A DNA stretch of 7,390 nucleotides, taken from the NCBI GenBank assembly GCA_900752275.1, contig CAADUS010000168.1, forward strand, positions 1 through 7,390. The letters run 5' to 3'. Positions 1 to 5,516 of this stretch are shown here, piece by piece (within the stretch, counting starts at the first letter, position 1; each line of letters opens with the position of its first letter). The notes under the pieces were generated by a model. That model was not told the DNA's origin, searched no databases, and worked only from the letters and a program-made list of their open reading frames with translations. The position numbers and the translations under genes are program-made. This DNA is from an uncultured Collinsella sp. Its GTDB lineage: Bacteria; Actinomycetota; Coriobacteriia; Coriobacteriales; Coriobacteriaceae.

Positions 1-60
1 CAGGTAAGATTGAAGGGCCTGACCCCGGAGGAGTACCGGAATCAGGCCCTTGCGGCCTAG
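1..60 (+). CDS. IS3-family transposase OrfB, C-terminal tail (partial)
   Basis: The first 19 codons read QVRLKGLTPEEYRNQALAA and then TAG at 58-60. The segment LKGL-T-P-E-EYRNQ-AL is the characteristic end of IS3-family (IS150/IS3 group) OrfB integrases, DDE enzymes that cut and join the IS ends. Only the tail is in the window, so the catalytic DDE residues and the usual OrfA/OrfB frameshift cannot be seen. The assignment is supported by an IS3-like terminal inverted repeat 15 bp after the stop. Whether the off-window part is intact is unknown. Confidence 0.72.
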   Translation, partial: QVRLKGLTPEEYRNQALAA

Positions 61-74
61 TCGCTATTTAGGGC

Positions 75-98
75 GTCCAAGATTTGGGGCGCAGTTCA
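75..98 (+). repeat. IS3-type terminal inverted repeat (right)
   Basis: 24-bp terminus starting GTCCAAGATTTGGGG and ending GCAGTTCA. From memory it lines up closely with the IS150 right end (GTCCAAC... ...GGGTGCAGTACA). The partner repeat lies outside the window, so the exact boundary (base 98) is an inference from the terminal CA. Confidence 0.6.
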
Positions 99-141
99 GG
101 GCGGCGGGCTTTTCGTGTCAAAGGGTGTGTCGGGAGGACCT

Positions 142-1007
142 ATGCAGACGGGTATGTATGCGATTAGCGAGATGGCGAGCTTGTTTAACGTTTCGCGCCA
201 AACGCTCATCTACTACGACAAGATCGGTCTGTTTAAACCCGCCGTGGTTAACGAAAAAGGCTACCGTTTCTATTCGCCCACGCAGATCCCGCTCATGCGT
301 CTGATCTGCATGCTGCGCGACTTGGGACTGGAACTCGATGAGATCGATCGCCTGACCTCGACGTTCGACATTGGAGAGATGACCGATCACCTGCGCTCGC
401 GGGTGCAGGCGCTCGACGAGCAGATTGCCGGGCTCAAAGCCGAGCGCGCGAGCGTGCAGGAGCGGCTGAGTTTTTACGACGAGGCGGTCTATTGGCGCGA
501 GCGCGAGGGCAAACCGGAGCTCAAGCAATTCGAGCGCCGCTACGTGGTCTTTGAGGAGTTCCCGAGCGATATCGAGCGTGGCCGCTCGATGCTGCACCCC
601 ACGCTCATGCGGGCGATTCTGCGCATGCGTGCGCTCACGGGCACACGCCCCATGCGCGGTTGGGGCGCCATGCTGCGTCGCGAGGCGCTGCATTCCGACG
701 ACCCCATCGCCGGTGCCGGTTCCTTTGCCGTGTTGCCGCGTGGTGCCGAGGAAATACTGCCGAGCGATCCTGCCGAGCTGGCGGAGATTGGCGTCGAGGT
801 GCTGCCCGAGGGCACGTACCTGTGCATGAGTCGCTGGGGCATGCCGTACGAGCCCGAGGGTATCCGCGCCATCGTGGCCTGCATGGACAGGCACGCGTCC
901 AGCCCATCGGCAATGCTTTCGATTTTTGCTACCTGGACACCACGAGCTACGACGAGTCTCACCAAGAGGACTTCTGCTGTATCCAAATCCCCGTCGCCCT
1001 CAAATAA
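142..1007 (+). pseudogene. MerR-family regulator with GyrI-like effector domain, frameshifted near 894
   Basis: The start is ATG 142, preceded by GGGAGGA at 132-138; an in-frame start at 115 lacks such a site. Residues about 6-50 form a MerR winged helix-turn-helix (ISEMASLFNVSRQTLIYYDK, then GLFKP and GYRFYS). Residues about 75-122 form the dimerisation coiled coil, followed by an effector-binding domain of the GyrI/BmrR type. The frame stays good to MDRH (residues 248-251, to 894) and then turns into Ser/Thr/Pro-rich junk ending at 1017. The -1 frame from 894 continues as VQPIGNAFDFCYLDTTSY and ends IQIPVALK with TAA at 1005-1007, a normal C-terminus for this domain. One base appears to be missing at about 894-896; restoring it gives roughly 288 residues. 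MerR proteins of this type usually sense small cationic or aromatic ligands and activate promoters with long spacers; the ligand cannot be inferred. No homopolymer marks the site, so it is either a real mutation or an assembly error. The DNA-binding half could still be made. Confidence 0.8.
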
Positions 1008-1008
1008 C

Positions 1009-1071
1009 TTGCGGTGAAATAGTCCCTAAATAGCTCGAGCGGGCGTGCAAACAGGAACTATTCCACCGCAA
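1009..1071. repeat. Long-armed inverted repeat just after the MerR stop
   Basis: TTGCGGTGAAATAGT (1009-1023) pairs with ACTATTCCACCGCAA (1057-1071): 14 of 15 positions are complementary, around a 33-base loop. It begins 1 base after the restored MerR stop. It could be a transcript-end hairpin, but no run of T follows, so a standard Rho-independent terminator is not shown. Confidence 0.6.
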
Positions 1072-1076
1072 CTTCG

Positions 1077-1107
1077 ATGCGACAAAGGAGCAGTCCCTTT
1101 ATCGCAT
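1077..1107. terminator. Second hairpin in the MerR/membrane-protein gap, possible terminator
   Basis: ATGCGACAAAGG (1077-1088) pairs with CCTTTATCGCAT (1096-1107) with one mismatch and a 7-base loop. It lies 5 bases after the previous inverted repeat. There is no T-tract after it on either strand, so termination is only a guess. The rest of the gap up to 1183 shows no gene. Confidence 0.4.
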
Positions 1108-1183
1108 TCCGTGCGAGCTCCAGCGCCATCTGCGGGTATAAGGCTAACAAGTGTTTATTTGCGAGGCCTAAGGGGCGCCCCGT

Positions 1184-2050
1184 ATGGATATCGATAACTT
1201 TGAATGGTGGTATAGCGAGGGCGAGGCTCCGGACGAGGAGTGGGACGAGCCCGCGCCGCGTGACGTGTCGAGCGACGAAGACGAGACCGGTAACGATGCC
1301 GTCGAGATGGACGCCGCCTCCGACCCCGTCGAGCCCCTGACCTTTGAACAGGCCTGGGCCCAGGCCGAGGCCGACGAGGCTAAGGCCGATGCCACGGCCA
1401 CACTCGATGAGCCGGCGGACATGTCCATTTCGCCGGCAAAGACCCCGCAACCTCGCCACACCATCGACCCCGGCAGTACGGCATCTTTCAGCATTCTCGA
1501 CGTGCCCGCGCAAGGCGCCCAGGCGCCAGCGCCCACGCATCGCCCCGACCTGGCTCGTGAGGAAGACGCGGGCCGCCGTTCTCCGCTCGGCCCCATCCTC
1601 ATCGCCTTCATGGCCGGCGTTATCGCCTGCTCGGCAATCGGCAGCATCTGGGGTCATGTCGAGCGGCAGCGCCAAGACGCCGCCAAGGTCGAGATGTCCG
1701 TCGAGCAATCGCTCAGCCGCACGCGCTCGGTGCATGTGTCGGTCGAGGTTAAGGACGGCGCGACGTGGGATACCGCGCGCGGCGACAGCCAAATGCTCGT
1801 CCATATCGTGGGCCGCACGCTCAAGGGACAAGCAATCGACGAGTATCAATACGTCAATTCCGAAGGTGACGGCATAGAGCTCAAGCCCGGCGACTACGAA
1901 CTCACGGTCGATGAGCCGCCCGTCGCCACCGACGGCACGCGTTACCGCGCCTCAAAGCGCATGGTCCCGGTGAGTTTTAATTCACAGGCGCCCGACACGG
2001 TCGATAGCACGCCGCAGGGCGGGTTTGACCTTTACGCTATTGCTCAATAA
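1184..2050 (+). CDS. Single-pass membrane protein with acidic cytoplasmic N-terminus, unknown function
   Basis: 288 residues, which I do not recognise. Residues 1-75 are strongly acidic and tryptophan-rich at the start (MDIDNFEWWYSEGEAPDEEW), with many Glu/Asp and almost no Lys. Residues 80-130 are a Pro/Ala-rich linker. RR at 131-132 is followed by one hydrophobic segment (about 136-156, PILIAFMAGVIACSAIGSIW), so the N-terminus should be inside and the C-terminus outside. The outer part has a short charged helix (158-178), then a beta-rich domain (about 182-266, SVHVSVEVK and LKPGDYELTVDEPP) that reads like a small beta-sandwich. No signal peptidase site, LPXTG or enzyme motif is visible. 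ATG 1184 has only a weak purine stretch (AAGGGG, 1170-1175) upstream. The EcoRV-type site GATATC falls in its first codons. It is separated from the epimerase by 79 bp and could be co-transcribed with it, but nothing ties the two functionally. Confidence 0.8.
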   Translation: MDIDNFEWWYSEGEAPDEEWDEPAPRDVSSDEDETGNDAVEMDAASDPVEPLTFEQAWAQAEADEAKADATATLDEPADMSISPAKTPQPRHTIDPGSTASFSILDVPAQGAQAPAPTHRPDLAREEDAGRRSPLGPILIAFMAGVIACSAIGSIWGHVERQRQDAAKVEMSVEQSLSRTRSVHVSVEVKDGATWDTARGDSQMLVHIVGRTLKGQAIDEYQYVNSEGDGIELKPGDYELTVDEPPVATDGTRYRASKRMVPVSFNSQAPDTVDSTPQGGFDLYAIAQ

Positions 2051-2117
2051 CTGCGCCCGCCGCTCAACCCCGCCGCCAAGAGTGGGACAATAGCCCTCGA
2101 CACCGTTGTTTACCATT

Positions 2118-2123
2118 GGAGGA
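2118..2123 (+). promoter_or_regulatory. Ribosome-binding site fixing the epimerase start
   Basis: GGAGGA lies six bases before ATG 2130. An open frame could also begin at TTG 2106, but that would put this Shine-Dalgarno sequence inside the coding region, so ATG 2130 is the start. Confidence 0.75.
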
Positions 2124-2129
2124 AGTAGT

Positions 2130-3023
2130 ATGTCCACCGTCACTACCATCAAGCGCGGCGGCCTCACCGCGGCCATCGATTCCATGGGCGCCCAGCTCAC
2201 GAGCCTTGCCCTCAACGGCAACGAGTATCTGTGGCAGGGCGACCCGGCCTTTTGGGGCAAGCACGCGCCTATCCTGTTCCCCATTGTGGGATCGCTGCGC
2301 AACAACACGGCGACGTCTGCGGCCGGCACCTGCGAGATGGCGCGCCACGGCATCGCGCGTATCGTGGAGCACAAGATCGTCGAGGTGTCGGAGGACGGTT
2401 CGTCCGTTACCTATGAGCTCACCGACACGTCCGAGTCTCTCAAGGCGTTTCCGTTCCACTTTAAGCTCAACATGACCTATGCCCTGACCGGCGACGCCAC
2501 CCTTACGCAGACCTTTGCCGTCACCAACACCGGCGACGTGGACCTGCCGTTCTCGGTGGGCGGCCACCCCGCATTTAACGTGCCCGCCCCCGGCGCCGAG
2601 GACGAGGCGTTCGAGGATTACGAGCTGGCGTTTACCGAGGCTTGGACTAACGAGGCCCCCGTCATCACGCCCGATGGCCTTATGACGTTCGAGGGGAGCT
2701 ACAAGGCTCCCGATAACTCGGACGTGCTGCCCATCACGCACCGCAGCTTCGATAACGACGCCATCATGTTCACCGATACCCCGGGCTCCACGCTCACGCT
2801 GCGCGGCCGCAAGTCGGGCCACGGCGTCAAGATCGACTTTGAGGGCTTTAAGTACATCGGCGTGTGGTCTGCCGCCAACGACGCTCCGTTTGTGGCGCTC
2901 GAGCCTTGGACCGGTCACACCACCATGTCCACCGAGGACGACGTCTTCGAGCACAAGGTCAACACCATTACTTTGGCACCGGGTGCTACCGATAAACGTA
3001 GCTTTAGCGTCACCCTGCTGTAG
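2130..3023 (+). CDS. Aldose 1-epimerase family protein (LacX-type galactose mutarotase-like)
   Basis: 297 residues, full length for the LacX branch of the galactose-mutarotase superfamily (COG2017). These are cytoplasmic enzymes that interconvert alpha and beta anomers of sugars or sugar phosphates. Seen in the sequence: NEYLWQGDPAFWGKHAPILF (31-50) followed by PIVGSLR, a hallmark of LacX-like members; ARHGIAR with His73; GGHPAFNVP with His146; and ALEPW with Glu258. By family analogy His73 and His146 act on the ring oxygen and Glu258 is the general base. No signal peptide is present. The substrate is not fixed by the sequence and there is no sugar-catabolic gene beside it. The gene ends 8 bases before palindromic element copy 1, which may act as its transcript end. 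Codon use is GC-rich like the backbone, unlike the R-M genes that follow. Confidence 0.9.
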   Translation: MSTVTTIKRGGLTAAIDSMGAQLTSLALNGNEYLWQGDPAFWGKHAPILFPIVGSLRNNTATSAAGTCEMARHGIARIVEHKIVEVSEDGSSVTYELTDTSESLKAFPFHFKLNMTYALTGDATLTQTFAVTNTGDVDLPFSVGGHPAFNVPAPGAEDEAFEDYELAFTEAWTNEAPVITPDGLMTFEGSYKAPDNSDVLPITHRSFDNDAIMFTDTPGSTLTLRGRKSGHGVKIDFEGFKYIGVWSAANDAPFVALEPWTGHTTMSTEDDVFEHKVNTITLAPGATDKRSFSVTLL

Positions 3024-3031
3024 GTAACGAC

Positions 3032-3192
3032 TAGTCATTGGGGACGTTCTTAAACGACTAGTCAAAAGGGACACTCTTTCGGCACTTAGGGATGGTCCTT
3101 TCCTGCCGGCACTTGGGGACAGTCCTTCTCTCGTCTGGCTGCGAAGACTGTCCCCGACGGCTAGTCGTTTAAGAACGTCCCCAACGACTACC
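3032..3192 (+). repeat. Palindromic intergenic element, copy 1 (REP/MITE-like)
   Basis: Outer arms at 3032-3063 and 3159-3190 are inverted repeats of 32 bases with only two mismatches (core GGGGACGTTCTTAAACGACT). Inside is a second hairpin at 3115-3155 (GGGGACAGTCCTT against GAAGACTGTCCCC), and between them a near-duplicated block beginning GGCACTT(A/G)GGGA at 3081 and 3109. The element codes for nothing and starts just after the epimerase stop. A 12-base piece of the inner arm (AACGACTAGTCA) also occurs directly outside at 3026-3037, as well as at 3053-3064. The ends TAGTCA...TGACTACC resemble the GTAG/CTAC signatures of REP sequences mobilised by RAYT transposases, but no such transposase is in the window. 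Confidence 0.9.
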
Positions 3193-3198
3193 AAGACG

Positions 3199-3405
3199 AT
3201 GCCCGCAACGAGCAGAATAACCTAGAACAGCCCCGAGCTGAAGGAGACCCTGCTGTCCTTGATGGCGGATTCCGCGGATTTGCGCGACATCGCGGCCAAG
3301 GCTGTGAAGACGGTGCTCAACGAGATCATGTCAAAAGTTGTTACACCAGAATTTTCGACGCGACCTCCAATATGGTCACCTGACGATATAATTTGCGCCA
3401 ACTGA
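3199..3405 (+). pseudogene. IS256-family (mutator) transposase N-terminal remnant
   Basis: From ATG 3199 the frame reads MPATSRIT, a TAG at 3223-3225, then NSPELKETLLSLMADSADLR and on through DIAAKAVKTVLNEIM to 3330. After that the text becomes unrelated and ends at TGA 3403. The helical block with LMADSADLRDI and LNEIM resembles the N-terminus of IS256/mutator transposases; this is recognition from memory, not a search. The amber codon is one transition away from CAG. The remaining 350 or so residues, including the DDE triad, are absent, so it is dead. The break at about 3330 coincides with the change from GC-rich to more AT-rich sequence, marking the left junction of the R-M cassette. Confidence 0.5.
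3387..3392 (+). promoter_or_regulatory. Candidate -10 box (TATAAT) for the endonuclease gene
   Basis: A perfect TATAAT lies 36 bases before the GTG start. No convincing -35 hexamer is found 16-18 bases upstream, so this is a weak promoter call. No C-protein operator (C-box) or controller gene is visible. Confidence 0.35.
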
Positions 3406-3428
3406 TGGCTCAAACGGCGAGGTGAACC

Positions 3429-4241
3429 GTGTTTGATATTATTCAAGCCTTTTACGATAAGGTTGAAGAACGCCAAGTAGATTGGATTGCAAAAGGCTTC
3501 ATCTTTCGCGATCTGACTGTCTACACGATTAATCATGACACGAAGCTTCTTGGCCGCATTTTCGAAATGCTTACAGAGCCCTTGCTCCGAGAGATCGCTG
3601 ATGAACATGGATACACCTTGGAAACGCCGGAGCAGCAGAACTATTATCCTGATTTCATTCTTACGCCAAAAGGGGAGCATTCGCATCGCATAGCGGTCGA
3701 CATCAAGACGACCTATCGAACATATCGCGCTAATGGGTCTGTAACTCCATATAAGTTCACGCTGGGATCTTATGCGTCTTTCCTACGGAACGGGACAAAG
3801 AACATCGCATACAGCTACGACGAGTACGATGCGCATTATGTCATCGGATTTGTCTATGACCGTGGCTCTGAGGCGCAAGCGTCACGTCCCTACAATCTCG
3901 CGCACCTTGCTGACGCCCCCGAGCCGTATGAAAACGTTGAGTACTTCATCCAAGAAAAGTACAAAATATCAGGATTTGGTACAGGCAGCGGCAATACTGA
4001 AAACATCGGAACTATCTCATCTTCAGACATCGAAGATTTTCGGCAAGGTCGAGGGCCTTTCGCCGAAATGGGCAATGATGTCTTTGAAGTGTACTGGCGT
4101 AACTATCCTCGGTATAAGGCCCCCGAAAAGCTCTATACCGGTTTCGGATCGTTCGTCGTCTGGGCTGAATATAGCTCAGAAGTCAACCACAGCATTAAGG
4201 ATTCCGTTAGGAGTTACGCGGCGATCCACTTGGATCAGTGA
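3429..4241 (+). CDS. Type II restriction endonuclease, EcoRV-like (predicted GATATC)
   Basis: 270 residues starting at GTG 3429 behind GAGGTG (3419-3424, 4-base spacing). It parallels R.EcoRV over most of its length: HDTKLLGRIFE (36-46, Glu46 matching EcoRV Glu45), PEQQNYYPDF (67-76), VDIKTTY (90-96), LRNGTKNI (119-126) and the loop TGSGNTENIG (185-194). The PD-(D/E)XK catalytic set is intact: Asp75, Asp91 and Lys93, matching EcoRV Asp74, Asp90 and Lys92. The Q-loop (Gln69-Gln70-Asn71) and the recognition loop Gly188-Asn189-Thr190 match the EcoRV residues that contact the minor and major grooves of GATATC. One loop change is visible, Glu191 for EcoRV Thr187. The C-terminus is about 25 residues longer than EcoRV's. 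It should act as a Mg-dependent dimer cutting unmethylated GATATC to blunt ends. The gene runs convergently into its methyltransferase. Base composition is noticeably more AT-rich than the neighbouring backbone genes, consistent with transfer. Confidence 0.95.
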   Translation: MFDIIQAFYDKVEERQVDWIAKGFIFRDLTVYTINHDTKLLGRIFEMLTEPLLREIADEHGYTLETPEQQNYYPDFILTPKGEHSHRIAVDIKTTYRTYRANGSVTPYKFTLGSYASFLRNGTKNIAYSYDEYDAHYVIGFVYDRGSEAQASRPYNLAHLADAPEPYENVEYFIQEKYKISGFGTGSGNTENIGTISSSDIEDFRQGRGPFAEMGNDVFEVYWRNYPRYKAPEKLYTGFGSFVVWAEYSSEVNHSIKDSVRSYAAIHLDQ

Positions 4242-5068
4242 GGCTTTACAAGTAGCGCCTCAACCATAGCGTTACGGAGCGATTCCTTAGAGCCAACATG
4301 GTAGAAATGGGAATGTTCAAAGCACTTAAAGTCGCTCCAACACTTGGGGATGTGCTCGTTGACGCGATATTTGTTTTCCTTCCACATGGAGAGATATACC
4401 TGCGCCTCTGTGTTGTGGGCGGCAGTGGCTAGCGCCTCTGCTTCCGTCTCGGGCCATTCCCCAACATAGTTTGTGTCTCGACCGATATATGGGGGATCAA
4501 GATAGACACAGTCACCTGCACCCGGAAGCTTCATAAGCTCCTTCCAGTCGCATGACCTGAACTGCCAATCCCGTCCGTGCATGACGCGGTGTACCTTGTC
4601 TATCTGGTTACAGATCTTTGTTACATAAGCCTTAGCGAAGCGATTTGGCTTCTTGCAAAAGGGCACATTGAAGCCGCCCTTCTTGTTGAATCGCATAATA
4701 CCGTTGAAGCACGAGCGATTAAGAAAAATAAGATCATAAGGAGAGTGGCTCTCATTAAATCGAGCTCTCACCTCGTAATAATAATCTACGCCGCCCTCTT
4801 CAAGCTTCGGCCCCTCTTCCTCGAGAAATTCTCGCATAGTGTCAGAAGTTATCTCGCCGCTCTGTATTGCCTGGTAGAAATGAATAATGTACTCATTGCG
4901 ATCACTTACAATCGCACGTTCTGGTTGAATGTTAAAGAGCACGACTCCGCTACCGAGAAACGGTTCATACCAGGTGCCATTGCCATCCCAGTCGAGGGTG
5001 TCTTGGATGAATGGTACAAGCTTGGTCTTGATACCTTGGCATTTAATAGGTGGAACGAGTGTTGGCAA
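4235..5068 (-). CDS. M.EcoRV-like adenine-N6 DNA methyltransferase (Dam/D12 class, alpha group)
   Basis: 277 residues. The start is TTG at 5068, chosen because GGAGGT sits 4 bases before it and the first residues (MPTLVPPIKCQGIKTKLVPF) match the M.EcoRV N-terminus as I recall it. Motif order is alpha-type: motif X (PPIKCQGIKTKL, 6-17), SAM-binding motif I (EPFLGSG, 35-41), LNRSCFNGIMRFNKKGGFNV (117-136) followed by PFCKKPNRF as in Dam/EcoRV enzymes, catalytic motif IV DPPY (191-194), and the C-terminal HFYHVGSKESLRN...MVEALLV. It transfers a methyl group from S-adenosylmethionine to N6 of adenine. M.EcoRV modifies the first A of GATATC, and I infer the same here, protecting the host from the partner endonuclease. 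Length is slightly under M.EcoRV. Its last codons overlap the end of the endonuclease gene by 7 bp tail to tail. It is as AT-rich as its partner. Confidence 0.95.
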   Translation of the reverse strand: MPTLVPPIKCQGIKTKLVPFIQDTLDWDGNGTWYEPFLGSGVVLFNIQPERAIVSDRNEYIIHFYQAIQSGEITSDTMREFLEEEGPKLEEGGVDYYYEVRARFNESHSPYDLIFLNRSCFNGIMRFNKKGGFNVPFCKKPNRFAKAYVTKICNQIDKVHRVMHGRDWQFRSCDWKELMKLPGAGDCVYLDPPYIGRDTNYVGEWPETEAEALATAAHNTEAQVYLSMWKENKYRVNEHIPKCWSDFKCFEHSHFYHVGSKESLRNAMVEALLVKPH

Positions 5069-5072
5069 CTTT

Positions 5073-5078
5073 ACCTCC
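5073..5078 (-). promoter_or_regulatory. Strong Shine-Dalgarno deciding the TTG start of the methyltransferase
   Basis: On the minus strand GGAGGT is followed by AAAG and then TTG. It is a consensus ribosome-binding site paired with a poor start codon; no ATG in frame nearby offers a better start. Confidence 0.7.
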
Positions 5079-5357
5079 AGGCAGCGAAATCTAGAATTAT
5101 AATTTACACCACGTCCGAACGCCCCTAGACGATACTTCCAGATTTACGGAAACCGGGCGCTAATCGCGGGCTGGACTGGAAGAAGAGTTCGTGCGAATCG
5201 AATTCGGTTGAGAAAGCGTACAGACTGCTCTCTTGCGGGAGCGAAAGGCATCGACCAACGAGCTTGACAGGGCCTGCACTCTTCACGGACCCGTGAGTCG
5301 TCGAATTTATCTGTGCCGCCCAGTCACGGGAACTGGCATGATGTAGCGCTGACTCGT
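5079..5357. other. Gene-free gap between methyltransferase and element copy 2
   Basis: Apart from the methyltransferase -10 candidate, I see no recognisable gene, tRNA or IS end here. A 79-codon minus-strand frame (5364-5125) is open, but its ATG lies inside the palindromic element, it has no Shine-Dalgarno, and its product is not recognised. It might be the tail of a broken gene. A short near-palindrome TCACGGACCCGTGA occurs at 5283-5296. The GC content rises again here, so the right edge of the AT-rich R-M cassette is probably between 5105 and 5135. Confidence 0.4.
5096..5101 (-). promoter_or_regulatory. Candidate -10 box (TATAAT) for the methyltransferase gene
   Basis: Minus-strand TATAAT lies 27 bases before the TTG start, in an AT-rich pocket. 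The best -35 position, 17 bases upstream, reads GGGCGT, far from consensus, so the promoter is tentative. Confidence 0.35.
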
Positions 5358-5514
5358 TGGTCATCGGGGACGTTCTTTAACGACTAGTCAAAAGGGACAC
5401 TTTTTCGGCACTTAGGGACGTTCCTTTCCTGTCGGCACTGGGGGACAGTCCTTCTGTGAACTGCGAAGACTGTCCCCGATGGCTAGTCGTTTAAGAACGT
5501 CCCCGATGACTACC
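5358..5514 (+). repeat. Palindromic intergenic element, copy 2
   Basis: Same orientation and architecture as copy 1, with roughly nine in ten positions shared by eye. The outer arms at 5360-5389 and 5481-5510 differ from perfect complements at two positions; the inner hairpin is about 5440-5476. Its right end stops 2 bases before the ATPase stop codon on the opposite strand, so its fold would form at the 3' end of the ATPase transcript and could stabilise or terminate it. Confidence 0.9.
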
Positions 5515-5516
5515 TC

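Larger units (their letters stand above)
1..98 (+). mobile_element. Right end of an IS3-family insertion sequence
   Basis: The transposase tail is followed by a terminus ending ...GCGCAGTTCA at base 98. Read on the other strand the element would begin TGAACTGCGCCCCAAA, with the 5'-TG...CA-3' ends and the TGxACTGC-CCC pattern of IS150-group ends. From 99 onward the sequence is GC-rich and leads straight into the MerR ribosome-binding site, so the IS has inserted about 43 bp upstream of that gene. The left end and the target duplication are outside the window and cannot be checked. Confidence 0.65.

Noticed and set aside
118..986. Minus-strand open frames opposite the MerR gene
   Set aside because: His/Arg/Ala-rich shadow products. 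The plus strand carries a clear MerR helix-turn-helix.
1058..1849. 263-codon minus-strand frame opposite the membrane protein
   Set aside because: No recognisable motifs or ribosome-binding site. The opposite strand has a coherent acidic/TM/beta architecture, so this is a shadow.
3032..3192. CRISPR-like reading of the repeated GGGGAC motifs
   Set aside because: The repeats are inverted and nested within one element, not equal-length direct repeats with unique spacers, and no cas gene is present.
2064..3194. Long open frame (376 codons) on the minus strand opposite the epimerase
   Set aside because: It runs antisense through a gene with clear family motifs. Its product is Arg/Gly/Val/His-rich low-complexity text typical of a GC-rich shadow frame, and it starts inside the palindromic element.
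3222..3686. 154-codon minus-strand frame crossing the transposase scrap and the start of the endonuclease
   Set aside because: It spans two unrelated sequences in antisense, has no motif and would begin inside the endonuclease gene.
3429..4241. A controller (C) protein or Vsr-like partner in the R-M cassette
   Set aside because: No small HTH frame or C-box was found upstream of either gene; the space is filled by the transposase scrap on one side and unassigned sequence on the other.
3330..5108. TTACACCA near both ends of the AT-rich cassette (about 3340 and 5104) as an attachment or target-site duplication
   Set aside because: Eight matching bases at ill-defined positions are expected by chance, and no integrase or matching inverted repeats accompany them.
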